DNA of 64,000 nt from NCBI RefSeq assembly GCF_013306565.1, contig NZ_PZPO01000006.1, forward strand, positions 248,001 through 312,000, read 5' to 3'. This DNA is from Hyphomicrobium sulfonivorans. Lineage in GTDB: Bacteria; Pseudomonadota; Alphaproteobacteria; Rhizobiales; Hyphomicrobiaceae. The position numbers were made by a program, and so were the translations under genes. The number at the start of each line of letters is the position of its first letter. Within the stretch, counting starts at the first letter, position 1. Below the pieces are notes generated by a model that was not told where the DNA came from, did no database searches, and saw only the letters and a list, made by a program, of their open reading frames with translations. Shown piece after piece: positions 54,922 to 64,000 of this stretch.

Positions 54922-56565
54922 ATGTTTCGACGGGCCCTGATGGCTTGCGCCCTGTTGCCTGCTGTTGGCGCTGGCGCTCTGGCCGCTCCGGCGGAAACGG
55001 GTTTGAAGGCGCAGGACGCCGCCACAGCGTTGGTGCGTGGCGATGCCGGTCAGGCCGTTGTCGGTTACACGGACGCACTGAAAGATGCCGGGCTGACGAA
55101 CGATCGCCGGGCCACGCTGCTGAACGATCGCGCCGTAGCCTATGCGCGCCTTGGCCAGACCAAGCTTGCGATTGACGATTTCAATCGGGCTGCGCAGCTT
55201 TTTCCCGAATATGCGGCGATCTACAACAATCGCGGCAATCTGCTGCTGGCGCTGGGCTATACCGAAGAAGCCATCAAGGATTTCAACCGCGCCATCGTGC
55301 TGGCGCCGGGTTATGCGGCTGCGCTGTCCAATCGCGCCGGTGCGCTGGCCAAGGACGGCGACCACAGCGAGGCTCTGCGCGATTACACCGCCGCCGTGCG
55401 CCTGATGCCGCAAGCTGCAGCTCCGCTGGCTGGTCGCGGGCGGGTGCACATGGCAGCGGGCCGGCCCCATGCCGCCATCCGTGATTTTTCCCGCGCCGTG
55501 ACGTCCGATCCGCGGTTTGCGGCGGCCTATCGCAATCGTGCCGAAGCCAAGCTCGACATTCTGCGTATGGGCGATGCGATCGAGGATCTGTCCCGCGCCA
55601 TCGCCTTCGACGTCAGCAATCCGGAACTATATCTGCTGCGCGGGCAGGCCTATCTTGCCTCGGACAACGCAGCGGCGGCGCTGAAGGACTATTCGCACGC
55701 CATCACGCTCGCCCCGGCCATGGCGCGCGGCTATGCCGAGCGGGGCCTCGCTTACGGCCTGACCCAGTCGTTTGATCTGGCGTTCGCCGATCTCAACCGG
55801 GCGATTGAGCTTGATCCGCGCGGGGCGCTGGCGTTCGCCTATCGCGCGGTCGTCTACAAGATGAGCGGGCAGACGGATGTCGGCCTGAAGGATGCCGAGA
55901 CGGCGGCCAAGATCGATCCCGATGGCGCGGAAGTGTTGTGGGCCAAGGCGGAGATCGAGGAAGCGCAGGGCCGCGTCGAGCTGGCGGTGGCCGACTACAA
56001 GAAGGCGCTGGCGGCCAAACCGCGCCTGAAGCTTGCGTCCGATGCGCTGACGCGTCTGGGTGCCGATGGCGCCGATGCGGAAGATCGCGAAATTGCTGAC
56101 GCAGGGGTCGACGTCTGGCGGGTGGTGCAGCGTGGCTCGCAGTTTTATGCGGTGAGCGAGCGCTACCGCCGCCTTCGCATTCCGCTGGAAATGGCCGGTG
56201 CGGGTACGCCCAAGCTGCTGGAATTCGAAATCAAGAAGCCGCCGCTGCGCGGCATTGCCATCCTGCGGTTTTCCGCCGGTGCGATAGCCAGTGAGACCGG
56301 GCCGGCGCCGACGGAGCAGGTAGCTATCCTCGATCTGCAGGCCAACTCGGTGATCGGCATCGAGCCGCACCGTGAAGGCGACAAGGTCGCGAACTGGACC
56401 TGGCAGAACGACCGCGTCGTGGTGGCCAGTGTGGACGGCGCGACGGACGAGTTCATGCTGCGCAACGCGCAGGTGCGGGCGGCGGAGCAGGAGCAGCGTC
56501 GCCAGAGGCGCCAGCAGCAACAGCGAGCCAAGCCGAAGACGTTCTTCCAGTTCCTGTTCAACTAA
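54922..56565 (+). CDS. Exported TPR-repeat protein
   Basis: 547 residues, start at 54922 with GAGAGGCG upstream. Signal peptide MACALLPAVGAGALAAPA. About ten tetratricopeptide repeats run from residue 30 to 370, for example LLNDRAVAYARLGQTKLAID and YNNRGNLLLALGYTEEAIKD, ending with ALAAKPRLKLASDALTRLG. A beta-rich C-terminal domain (about residues 400-520) follows, then a Gln/Arg-rich tail (EQEQRRQRRQQQQR). It is probably a periplasmic protein-interaction scaffold; the C-terminal domain is not recognised. Confidence 0.85.
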   Translation: MFRRALMACALLPAVGAGALAAPAETGLKAQDAATALVRGDAGQAVVGYTDALKDAGLTNDRRATLLNDRAVAYARLGQTKLAIDDFNRAAQLFPEYAAIYNNRGNLLLALGYTEEAIKDFNRAIVLAPGYAAALSNRAGALAKDGDHSEALRDYTAAVRLMPQAAAPLAGRGRVHMAAGRPHAAIRDFSRAVTSDPRFAAAYRNRAEAKLDILRMGDAIEDLSRAIAFDVSNPELYLLRGQAYLASDNAAAALKDYSHAITLAPAMARGYAERGLAYGLTQSFDLAFADLNRAIELDPRGALAFAYRAVVYKMSGQTDVGLKDAETAAKIDPDGAEVLWAKAEIEEAQGRVELAVADYKKALAAKPRLKLASDALTRLGADGADAEDREIADAGVDVWRVVQRGSQFYAVSERYRRLRIPLEMAGAGTPKLLEFEIKKPPLRGIAILRFSAGAIASETGPAPTEQVAILDLQANSVIGIEPHREGDKVANWTWQNDRVVVASVDGATDEFMLRNAQVRAAEQEQRRQRRQQQQRAKPKTFFQFLFN

Positions 56566-56947
56566 TTTTGATCGTCGCGAATTTAGCGACCTGCTCGCCC
56601 GCGGGCAGCAACGCGCGTGTGCGTCAGCCCGATTGCCTTCGGCGCCGGATCGACTGTCAAAGTGCTGCAACAGGGCTACAGCAATCGCGGGAAATGCCGC
56701 CAGCAATGGTGAATTGCAGGGTGAGCGGTTGAGCTTGGCTGTCAATCAAGGAATGCTGGCGTGGGTAGGGAGCTGCAACTTTCGCGGGCCCGCAGTGTAG
56801 TTGACCGAGGCCCGCAGGTGCTCTGCGGTTAACATGCGTTCTGCGCATGAGACGATAAACAGCGGTCAGAATTAAGCTTTCTGCATCATTCACCATCTAT
56901 TCTGGTGCGAGGCTTTGAGTGTTCAGTTTCAGGAGTAGGTGAGAGCA

Positions 56948-57712
56948 ATGCGTTCGGTTGCGGCAGTGTTTGCGGTCCTCGCGGCTGTGAGTGTGGTTTC
57001 AACAGCATCAGCGGCCCCGGAAATGCAGGTTGCCGCTGCTGATCCGGTTGAAGCGATTGATGCGGTGCGCCCGGATGTTCAACATCAGGCGCTTGATGCG
57101 GCCCTGCCTCCGGCGGTTGCGCGGGATGGCGAGGATATTGCGGAAGCACCGGCAGCAGCATTGCCACCTCCGCAGCCGACGCTGTTTGCGTCGATCGATC
57201 TCGGCAAGCAGACGATGACCGTCTCCGACAAGAACGGCGTCATCGCGAGCTGGAAGATTTCATCCGGTCGTCACGGCCATCTGACGCCTACGGGCACCCA
57301 CACGCCGCACTACACGGCGCGGATGCACTACTCGAAGCAGTATTACAATTCGCCGATGCCCTATTCGGTGTTCTTCAATCGCGGCATCGCCGTGCATGGC
57401 ACCAACGATCTGCGCAACCTTGGGCGTCCGGCGTCGCACGGCTGCATCCGGTCCCACCCGAAGAACGCCAAGGTGTTTTACGATCTGGTGCAGAAGCACG
57501 GTCGCGAAATGACCCGCGTGACGGTGCACGGCAAGGTGCCAGCTTCGTCGGCTCCGGCGGTGGCCCGCAAGCAGCAGCAACAGCGTTACGCCCAGCCGCA
57601 GCAGTGGAACGGTGGCGGCCTGTTTGGCTACTCGCAGCAGGCACCGAAGGCGAAAACCAAGGCCAAGAGCAAGCAGAAGCAGCAGTACGGCGGCGGCGGT
57701 CTGTTCTGGTAA
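56948..57712 (+). CDS. L,D-transpeptidase (YkuD domain)
   Basis: 254 residues; ATG 56948, or GTG 56939 closer to AGGAG. A signal peptide ends at TASAA. The YkuD catalytic domain reads ASIDLGKQTMTVSDKNGV, SSGRHGHLTPTGTHTPHYTA, HGTNDLRNLGRPASHGCIRS: His and the nucleophile Cys are present. It forms 3-3 peptidoglycan cross-links or attaches proteins to peptidoglycan. The C-terminal tail is unusual: Gln/Lys-rich (KAKTKAKSKQKQQYGGGG) and ending GLFW. Confidence 0.92.
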   Translation: MRSVAAVFAVLAAVSVVSTASAAPEMQVAAADPVEAIDAVRPDVQHQALDAALPPAVARDGEDIAEAPAAALPPPQPTLFASIDLGKQTMTVSDKNGVIASWKISSGRHGHLTPTGTHTPHYTARMHYSKQYYNSPMPYSVFFNRGIAVHGTNDLRNLGRPASHGCIRSHPKNAKVFYDLVQKHGREMTRVTVHGKVPASSAPAVARKQQQQRYAQPQQWNGGGLFGYSQQAPKAKTKAKSKQKQQYGGGGLFW

Positions 57713-57819
57713 GCGGCTGCTTCGCCCGCCCTGCTAGAAGGATGCTCTGTTGGGGCCGCGCATGATACTTCGGCCGATCAAAGGTTGAAGCTGGCGCGGA
57801 TCCCGATCTTCTTTTCTGG

Positions 57820-57858
57820 CGCTCGGCGGAACCCCTTCGGGGAGCCGGCCGCCGAGCG
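57820..57858. repeat. Palindromic intergenic repeat with TTC loop
   Basis: CGCTCGGCGG (57820-57829) pairs perfectly with CCGCCGAGCG (57849-57858). An inner CCCC/GGGG stem encloses TTC. It shares GGAGCCGGCCGC with 35631-35669. Confidence 0.65.
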
Positions 57859-57887
57859 CGTATGTCGGCAAGACGATTGGCGCGAGA

Positions 57888-57936
57888 CCATGATCGCTTC
57901 GGACCCTATCCGTACGAAGCGTGAACCATCGGTCTC
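57888..57936. repeat. Dispersed intergenic repeat, family 2, inverted
   Basis: The reverse complement matches 43357-43405 at 41 of 49 positions, same length, without gaps. Confidence 0.75.
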
Positions 57937-58149
57937 AGGAAGCTTCCATGATCGCGCTTCAGCCGGGCAGTGGCGGCGGCCAATATCAGGTGCCAGTACC
58001 GACCACACCCGGCGTACTTCTGACCTGCGCGGGCGAAAGCGCGGGGCAACGGCTTTCGGAAAGCAGTAGAATTTCAGAAGCGGCCGCAGTAATTGCGTCC
58101 GCCGCTTCCCCTCATTTGCAAAGGTGGATCGGCGTCGATGGGCCCGTTC

Positions 58150-59385
58150 TTAGAACGGATTCCAAGTCGGGCGCGGCGTGAAGCGGATGTAGCCGATGCT
58201 TGCACCCAGACGCAGGCCGAGGCCGGTGCGGATCGGCGCCATCATGACCTGGCCGCCCTTCAGGAACGTGATGCCCACGCCGCCAATCAGATAGGCCGAG
58301 CCGTCGATGCCGGTGAAGTGGCGATAAAGATCGTCGGGCTGATGCACGCGGTAGATCAGGAACATCGTGCGCGAGCCGGCGGCGCCGAAGTCGGTGCCGA
58401 TCGAAGGCCCGTGCCAATGGATCTTGCTGCTGCCGCCCGAGCGCATGTAGAGCGTGCCACTGCCATAGCGCACACCGGCCAGAAACGCGCCGCCGCCTTC
58501 GGTGCCCAGCACGTAGCCGGATGGGCGGCCCGCGCTCGAGAACGCGTATTCGATGACGCTGCCAAGCTCGGTGGAGATGGTGCCGAAGAAGCCGCGCGTG
58601 ATCTCGCGGATTTCGTCGATGTCGTAGCCCTGTTCCTCCGGCGGCAATGGCTCCAGCATCGCAAGGCCGGCACTGGGCTCCATCGTTGGCACGGATGGCC
58701 CAACGCGCAGCGTGTCCAGCGCGTGCGGCGTTTGAGGCGTGGTTTGCGCCGCCCAGTTCTGGGCCTTGGATTTTGCGACTGGCTTGGGCGGTGCGCCCTG
58801 TTCGGCAGTCGGGGCTGTTGTTGCGGCAGGCGTTTCGGTTGCGCGCGGTGCGGCTGGCGCCGGTGAAGCTGCAGGTGTTTGGCCGGCTGCAACCTTTTTA
58901 TCGCCGGCGGCGCCGCCGGCGATCGCGGCATCGAGCTTTTCGAGCGTGTAGCTGGACTTCGCCTTCATGACGCCGAGCAGCTCAAGCCCGGCAGCCTCAA
59001 GCTCAGTCAGCTTGCTGCAATCGAGCGGGGCGTTCTCGGGCGGGCGGCCCAGCATGTCGATCTTGGTGATCAGATCCTCGGCATCGGCATCGAGCTTTTC
59101 CGTGCGCGCATCGCGCAAAGCACTGAGTGCCTTTTCCTCGCTGTCGGCCTCGTTCCAGCCGCGCTTGGCGCCGAGCTGGCGGATCTTGTCCTGGATCTTC
59201 GGCAGCACTTCACCGTTGAACGTCCGCAGCGATGCGCCCGAGCGATCCACCGCAGCGGCAAAATCGTCAGCCGAGCAGGTAGCTGCTGCGGTCTGCTGCT
59301 GGGCGTAAGCCGGCAGCGGTACGGCCAGGCTGAAAAGCAGGGCCGCAGCCGTAGCAGTGATTGCAGTGAGATTTCGGGGCAGCAT
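58150..59385 (-). CDS. eipA: DUF1134 protein (EipA-like envelope integrity protein)
   Basis: 411 residues. Signal peptide ends PAYAQ. A helical N-terminal half (LEAAGLELLGVMKAKSSYTL) and an Ala/Pro/Thr linker lead to the C-terminal DUF1134 domain: YDIDEIREITRGFFGTISTE, EYAFSSAGRPSGYVLGTEGG, and GVGITFLKGGQVMMAPIRTG. The Brucella member EipA is a periplasmic beta-barrel protein needed for envelope integrity and linked to O-antigen. The N-terminal extension is longer than in EipA itself. It lies 75 bp downstream of a polysaccharide deacetylase on the same strand. Confidence 0.82.
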   Translation of the reverse strand: MLPRNLTAITATAAALLFSLAVPLPAYAQQQTAAATCSADDFAAAVDRSGASLRTFNGEVLPKIQDKIRQLGAKRGWNEADSEEKALSALRDARTEKLDADAEDLITKIDMLGRPPENAPLDCSKLTELEAAGLELLGVMKAKSSYTLEKLDAAIAGGAAGDKKVAAGQTPAASPAPAAPRATETPAATTAPTAEQGAPPKPVAKSKAQNWAAQTTPQTPHALDTLRVGPSVPTMEPSAGLAMLEPLPPEEQGYDIDEIREITRGFFGTISTELGSVIEYAFSSAGRPSGYVLGTEGGGAFLAGVRYGSGTLYMRSGGSSKIHWHGPSIGTDFGAAGSRTMFLIYRVHQPDDLYRHFTGIDGSAYLIGGVGITFLKGGQVMMAPIRTGLGLRLGASIGYIRFTPRPTWNPF

Positions 59386-59460
59386 CGCGACGCCTGTGAT
59401 TAGCTTTGTCGGTTCACCGGCGCCGTGAGCTTGCGTGCAACGTGATCGTGGCGTCGCCGA

Positions 59461-60396
59461 TTATTCGCCGTCGATCGTCTTGATAACGGAGTTCATGGGC
59501 CGATCCGTCAGCACCGTGGGCATGCCCTTCATGTCCTTGGCGACCAGCTCGTCATACTCCGGCAGGGTCTGGATAGGATCTTTGGCCGTCATGTGCACGA
59601 TCTTGTAGCCGCCAGCCTTAAGCTGCTTCAGCAGGTCAGGCATTGCTGCCGCCGTATGGGGCTGGATGTCGTGCATCAGCAGGATGCCTTTGCCCTGCTT
59701 ATCCAGCGACGCCATGATCCGCTTCACCAGGGCTTTGGCCGTGCCGCCCTTATAGTCGAAGCTGTCGATATCGGTTGAGAACACGGCCACATTGCGGTCC
59801 GCCAGGTACTGCAATGTGTCATTGGAGTGGCGCAAAAATGGGAACCGGAAAAACGACGCCGTAGGCCCATTGACGGCGCGCCGGATGACGCTGAACGAGC
59901 GCTCGATTTCTGCCTTGGCCTCGTCGAGCGGAAGCTTCGACAGATCCTTGTGGTTCATGGTGTGGCCGCCGATGGTGTGGCCGCTCTTGGCGACTTCGGC
60001 GAGGATGTCGGGATATCCGGCGGCAACCTTGCCGACCGAGAAGAAGATCGCCTTCGTGCATTCGGCGTTCAGCGCCTTGAGGATGGCCGTGGTACGATTG
60101 GGCAGTGGGCCGTCGTCGAAGGTAAGAACAACTTCCTTGGGCTGCAGGAAGTCATACATCTTGTAATGCTGGAAGCCGAAGCCGGGCGCGCCCGTGGTGT
60201 CGATCTGTACCGTGCGCGAAACGCCTAGCGGATTGGGATTGCCGGGGCACTCGGCCTGCGGCTTGGCGCTGCTGGCGGGTGCAGCAGCTTCGACCTGCGT
60301 CGCTGCTTCATCGGCACCGTCCTGCGCATACGCGCCCATGGCGAGCGGCGTACACAGAAGTGCAGCGATGATTGCCTTGCTGACGGTCGAGCGCAT
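59461..60396 (-). CDS. Secreted polysaccharide deacetylase (NodB domain), paralog 3
   Basis: 311 residues. Signal peptide ends GAYAQ. CE4 motifs: VVLTFDDGPLPN (92-97), GGHTMNHKD (His145, His149; Met-Asn where the paralogs have Trp-Ser), FFRFPFLRHSND, GILLMHDIQPHTAA. It ends with the IQTLPEYDELVAKDM region. The shared N-terminal SRTVQIDTTGAPGFG block links it to paralogs 1 and 2, about 21-25 kb away. It may be cotranscribed with the EipA-like gene. Confidence 0.9.
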   Translation of the reverse strand: MRSTVSKAIIAALLCTPLAMGAYAQDGADEAATQVEAAAPASSAKPQAECPGNPNPLGVSRTVQIDTTGAPGFGFQHYKMYDFLQPKEVVLTFDDGPLPNRTTAILKALNAECTKAIFFSVGKVAAGYPDILAEVAKSGHTIGGHTMNHKDLSKLPLDEAKAEIERSFSVIRRAVNGPTASFFRFPFLRHSNDTLQYLADRNVAVFSTDIDSFDYKGGTAKALVKRIMASLDKQGKGILLMHDIQPHTAAAMPDLLKQLKAGGYKIVHMTAKDPIQTLPEYDELVAKDMKGMPTVLTDRPMNSVIKTIDGE

Positions 60397-60614
60397 TCAA
60401 ACCTCCCCCGGAAACTTTGCCAACTTCTGATCTGATTCTCAGTTGTTAGCCGCAAATCTGCCGGTTAGCGGTGCGCGCTTGCAAGGAGTTTGTCTGCTCT
60501 ACCGCAGATTTCACCGTCTTCTGTGGGTTAAATGTTTGCGATGGATGTCGCCGGGGCAGGGTGGATGCGTGATCTGCGAGGCAGGTCACGCATCCGATGT
60601 TCTGAGCGCTGAGT

Positions 60615-61364
60615 TTATGGCGCCGGTGTTGTCGGAGCGTCTGTTGCCGGCGCTTCCGTTGCTGGCGTTTCAGCTGGAGCGGCCGGAGCTTCCGCCGGGG
60701 CAGCCGGTGCAGGCTGTTGCGTAGCTGGCGGCGTCGCGGCAGGTGTTTCCGTCGGGGCCGCCGGAGCGGCTTCGGTTGCCGGCGTTTCGGTAGCAGCTGG
60801 AGCAACAGCCTCCTTGGCCGCGTCATATGCCTTCTTGGCCGCTTCGCCAGCGCGTTCCATCGCCGGGCCGGCTTCTTCCTTGGCCCGCTCGTAGGCGTCC
60901 TTGGCGGTTACGGTGCCTTTGTCAGAAAGCTCCTTGGCCTTTTCGATGGCGCGATCCATCAGCGACTTCGCTGGCTGCTTGCGCTGGAATTCCGGCAGAG
61001 CGTCCAAAGTTTCTTTGGTGGCCTGCGGCAGAGAGACGTTCACGAGACCGTTCTCGTGCTTGATGACGAGGGCGGGCAGCGCCACGGCGATGCGCTTCTC
61101 ACCGAAGCCGGCAAAACCGCCGACGCCCATGATGACGCCTTCAACCTGATTGTCGCCATTGAGGATCAGATCCTCGATGTCGCCAATGATGGCGCCATCG
61201 CCGTTGTGCACCTTGGCGCCGAGCAGAAGATCTCTGGCGAGGTACTGATTCTCGCCCTGAGCGGTGAGAAACCCATCCTGGGGAGCGGGGGCCGTCTGGG
61301 CCAATGCCGGCAGGGTCCAGAAAACCGCTGCGGCCGCCAATCCCAACACGCCTTTGTGCATCAA
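60615..61364 (-). CDS. Exported PRC-barrel protein with Ala/Pro/Thr tail
   Basis: 249 residues. Signal peptide to PALAQ. A PRC-barrel (YLARDLLLGAKVHNGDGAII, GDIEDLILNGDNQVEGVIMG, then VALPALVIKHENGLVNVSL) covers about residues 35-115. A helical Lys/Glu/Ala segment and a tail of repeated PAET/PTET units follow. In alphaproteobacteria, exported PRC-barrel proteins of this shape are common and poorly characterised. A palindrome CATGT-N7-ACATG at 61447-61463 lies upstream and could be an operator. Confidence 0.8.
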   Translation of the reverse strand: MMHKGVLGLAAAAVFWTLPALAQTAPAPQDGFLTAQGENQYLARDLLLGAKVHNGDGAIIGDIEDLILNGDNQVEGVIMGVGGFAGFGEKRIAVALPALVIKHENGLVNVSLPQATKETLDALPEFQRKQPAKSLMDRAIEKAKELSDKGTVTAKDAYERAKEEAGPAMERAGEAAKKAYDAAKEAVAPAATETPATEAAPAAPTETPAATPPATQQPAPAAPAEAPAAPAETPATEAPATDAPTTPAP

Positions 61365-61681
61365 AATCTCCTTCGCTATGGGGGCCGGATGCCGTGTTTT
61401 GCAGCATTCGGGCGCTGCGGTTGATTAACCAACGCGCGCGATTAGGCATGTAAACCCTACATGTGGCGTCCACAAGTCAGCCCGAATGCGGGGGCGAAGG
61501 AATATGTGGGTTCACGTAAGTCACTGAAACGGCGTTATAAATTATCCTAAGGCGGAAAAGTCGCGAGACGTTGCGCGCATTGCTTTCACGCTGGCCGATG
61601 GGGTATCATTGCGCCGAATTTCTATGCCGATGCGCACCTTTAGCGGTGCGCCTCTCGCCCTGAAGCGGATAGCAAACCACA
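61365..61681. other. Divergent intergenic region, PRC-barrel / gyrA
   Basis: About 317 bp between divergent genes. It holds the palindrome CATGT-AAACCCT-ACATG (61447-61463). No promoter for gyrA is obvious by eye. Confidence 0.4.
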
Positions 61682-64000
61682 GTGGCCGATAACACCGACG
61701 ACAAGACGCCCGGCAAGCCCGAGCCGAGCGATATTCGCCCTATTTCGATCTCCGAAGAGATGAAGCGCTCATACCTTGAGTATGCGATGAGCGTTATCGT
61801 CAGCCGTGCGCTGCCCGATGTGCGCGACGGCCTGAAGCCGGTGCACCGCCGCATCCTGTATGCAATGCAGCGCCTCGGCCTCGACTGGAACAAGAAGCAT
61901 ATGAAGTCGTCCAAGGTCGTGGGCGACACGATGGGCGACTTCCACCCGCACGGCAACCTCGCCATCTATGATGCGCTTGTGCGTCTGGCGCAGGATTTCT
62001 CCATGCGCGTGCCGTTGATCGACGGCCAGGGCAACTTCGGCTCGGTGGATGGCGATCCGGCCGCTGCCGAACGTTATACCGAAGCGCGCCTGTCGAAGAT
62101 TGCGCAGTACCTGCTCGACGATCTCGACAAGGAAACGGTCGACTACAAGCCCAACTACGACGACCGTCTGCTTGAGCCGTCGGTGATGCCGGCGAAGTTT
62201 CCGAACCTGCTTGTCAACGGTGCGGGCGGCATTGCCGTCGGCATGGCGACGAACATCCCGCCGCACAATCTGGGCGAGGTGATCGACGCGTGTCTGGCCC
62301 ATCTCGACAATCCGGAAATCACGATCGATGAGCTGTGCCAGATCATCCAGGGCCCGGACTTCCCGACCGGCGCGCTGATCATCGGTCGCCACGGCATCCT
62401 GTCGGCCTACCACAAGGGCCGCGGCTCGATCCTGATGCGGGCGAAGGTTGAGGTGGAGGAGATCCGCAAGGATCGTGAGGCGCTGATCGTCACCGCCATC
62501 CCCTATCAGATCAACAAGAAGACACTGATCGAGAAAATCGCCGATCTGGTGCGCGAGAAGCGCATCGAGGGCATTGCGGACATCTGGGACGAAACCAACC
62601 GCGAAGGCATGCGCATCGTCATCGAGCTTAAGCGCGATGCGGTTGCGGATGTGGTGCTGAACCAGCTCTATCGTTATTCCGATCTGCAGACGACGTTCGG
62701 CGCCAACATGCTGGCGATCAACGGCGGCCGCCCCGAGCAGTTGCACCTGAAGGACATCATCGAAGCCTTTACGCACTTCCGCGAAGAGGTGGTGAGCCGG
62801 CGCACGAAATACCTGCTGCACAAGGCGCGTGACCGCGCGCACGTGTTGGTGGGCCTCGCCATTGCTGTCGCCAACATCGATGAAGTCATCAGGCTGATCC
62901 GGTTTGCGCCGAGCCCGGCCGTTGCGCGCGAACAGCTGATGGAACGCGCCTGGCCGGCAATGGACATCACGCCGCTGGTGGAGCTGATCGCCGATCCTCG
63001 CCACACGGTTTCCAGTGATGGCACCTACCGCCTGTCGGAAGAGCAGGCCAAGGCCATCCTCGAGCTGCGCCTTGCCCGCCTTACCGCTCTGGGTCGCGAT
63101 GAAATTGGCGATGAGCTGAAAAAGCTGGGCGAAGAGATCAAGGAATATCTCGCCATTCTCGCTTCGCGTCTGCGCGTGGTGGAAATCGTCAAGGGCGAGC
63201 TGACGGCGATCCGCGATGAGTTCGCTACGCCGCGCAAGACCGAGATCCTCGACATCGAGGGCGACGTTGACGACGAAGACCTGATCCAGCGCGAAGACTG
63301 CGTCGTTACCGTTTCGCACAAGGGTTACATCAAGCGCGTTCCGCTCGGCACCTATCGGGCGCAGCGCCGTGGCGGCAAGGGTCGCTCTGGCGCCGGCACG
63401 CGCGATGAAGACGTTATCACGACGCTGTTCGTGGCCTCGACGCATACGCCGGTGCTGTTCTTCTCATCGCGCGGCATGTGCTATCGCATGAAGGTGTGGC
63501 GCTTGCCGGCGGCAACTCCGCAGGCGGTGGGCAAGGCGCTGGTGAACCTGTTGCCGCTGGCGCAGGGTGAAGTCATCACGTCCATTCTTCCGCTGCCGGA
63601 GGATGCCGAGACCTGGGGCACGCTGCAGCTTGCGTTTGCCACGCGCTCAGGCCGGGTACGTCGCAACGCGCTGACCGATTTTGAGAGCATCAATCGCAAC
63701 GGCAAGATCGCGATGAAGCTGGACGATGGCGATTCCATCGTATCGGTGAACATCTGCACGCCCGAAAATGACGTGCTGCTGACAACCGCCAAGGGCCGTT
63801 GCATCCGCTTCCTGCTGGAAGATGAAGTGCGTCTGTTCAAGGGCCGCGATTCCGATGGCGTGCGCGCCATCAGGCTGGATGATGGCGACAGCGTCATTTC
63901 GATGACGGTGCTGACCCACGTCGATGCCGATGCTTCCGAGCGGACGGCCTATCTGAAGCAGGCCAACATGCTGCGCCGTGCGCAGGGTGATGATGTCGCT
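61682..64000 (+). CDS. gyrA: DNA gyrase subunit A, 3' part outside window
   Basis: From the GTG at 61682; it continues past the edge, with about 773 codons visible. It introduces negative supercoils with GyrB. Landmarks: [60 protein letters not shown], and the active-site Tyr in [11 protein letters not shown]. The C-terminal beta-pinwheel contains the gyrase box [10 protein letters not shown], which separates it from ParC. The QRDR positions equivalent to E. coli 82, 83 and 87 read Asn, Leu and Asp. The start has only a weak AAGCGGAT ribosome site. Confidence 0.95.
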   Translation, partial: MADNTDDKTPGKPEPSDIRPISISEEMKRSYLEYAMSVIVSRALPDVRDGLKPVHRRILYAMQRLGLDWNKKHMKSSKVVGDTMGDFHPHGNLAIYDALVRLAQDFSMRVPLIDGQGNFGSVDGDPAAAERYTEARLSKIAQYLLDDLDKETVDYKPNYDDRLLEPSVMPAKFPNLLVNGAGGIAVGMATNIPPHNLGEVIDACLAHLDNPEITIDELCQIIQGPDFPTGALIIGRHGILSAYHKGRGSILMRAKVEVEEIRKDREALIVTAIPYQINKKTLIEKIADLVREKRIEGIADIWDETNREGMRIVIELKRDAVADVVLNQLYRYSDLQTTFGANMLAINGGRPEQLHLKDIIEAFTHFREEVVSRRTKYLLHKARDRAHVLVGLAIAVANIDEVIRLIRFAPSPAVAREQLMERAWPAMDITPLVELIADPRHTVSSDGTYRLSEEQAKAILELRLARLTALGRDEIGDELKKLGEEIKEYLAILASRLRVVEIVKGELTAIRDEFATPRKTEILDIEGDVDDEDLIQREDCVVTVSHKGYIKRVPLGTYRAQRRGGKGRSGAGTRDEDVITTLFVASTHTPVLFFSSRGMCYRMKVWRLPAATPQAVGKALVNLLPLAQGEVITSILPLPEDAETWGTLQLAFATRSGRVRRNALTDFESINRNGKIAMKLDDGDSIVSVNICTPENDVLLTTAKGRCIRFLLEDEVRLFKGRDSDGVRAIRLDDGDSVISMTVLTHVDADASERTAYLKQANMLRRAQGDDVA

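Larger units (their letters stand above)
57713..58149. other. Intergenic region with two dispersed repeats
   Basis: About 437 bp that holds a GC hairpin (57820-57858) and a family 2 repeat (57888-57936). No gene-like frame is convincing. Confidence 0.5.

Noticed and set aside
61769-63445. 558-codon minus-strand frame over gyrA
   Set aside because: Shadow of gyrA, which is unmistakable on the plus strand.

Overview
The window is chromosomal DNA of an alphaproteobacterium, most likely a member of Hyphomicrobiales (Rhizobiales). The evidence is a GC-rich sequence, alphaproteobacterial families (DUF1134/EipA-type, DUF1489), a glnB-glnA operon with a sigma-54 promoter, and dispersed palindromic intergenic repeats of a kind common in that order. 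Species cannot be named from the sequence alone.

Left edge (1-1.8 kb): a Gly-rich autotransporter-type passenger gene broken by several frameshifts, then tRNA-Glu(TTC).

Mobile element (1824-18358): a perfect 22-bp direct repeat lies at both ends. The right copy is the 3' end of an intact tRNA-Ser(GCT) gene and the left copy is the displaced duplicate, so this is a site-specifically integrated element of about 16.5 kb. It carries a tyrosine integrase, an AlpA regulator and a VapE-type replication protein next to an iteron-like repeat cluster. A packaging and tail module follows (terminase small-like and large subunits, tape-measure protein), with no recognisable portal, protease, capsid or other tail gene. 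Beyond that are a divergent block of four small genes, a three-gene cargo cassette (ribbon-helix-helix-like protein, DUF488 protein, unknown protein), and a ParA partition operon with repeated TGCTAGCA-type boxes over its promoter. The mix looks like a phage satellite or phage-plasmid relic rather than a complete prophage.

Chromosomal backbone (18.5-64 kb): mostly envelope and housekeeping genes. They include O-acetylhomoserine sulfhydrylase, a GDP-mannose pathway enzyme (ManC type), cyclopropane fatty acid synthase, an OmpA-family protein, a membrane-anchored protein with five helix-hairpin-helix-like repeats, an APH-ATPase fusion, three paralogous secreted polysaccharide deacetylases, MgtE, a GNAT, a diguanylate cyclase, glnB-glnA, the NAD(P)HX repair enzyme, a TPR protein, an L,D-transpeptidase, an EipA-like protein, a PRC-barrel protein, and the start of gyrA at the right edge. 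Several secreted proteins of unknown function, an isoprenylcysteine-methyltransferase-like protein and small membrane proteins lie between them. The deacetylases, L,D-transpeptidase, EipA-like protein, OmpA protein and ManC together give the region a cell-envelope theme.

Limits: families were recognised from motifs read by eye; no database search was run. Many element genes are hypothetical, and start codons were chosen by Shine-Dalgarno spacing, overlap and motif position.
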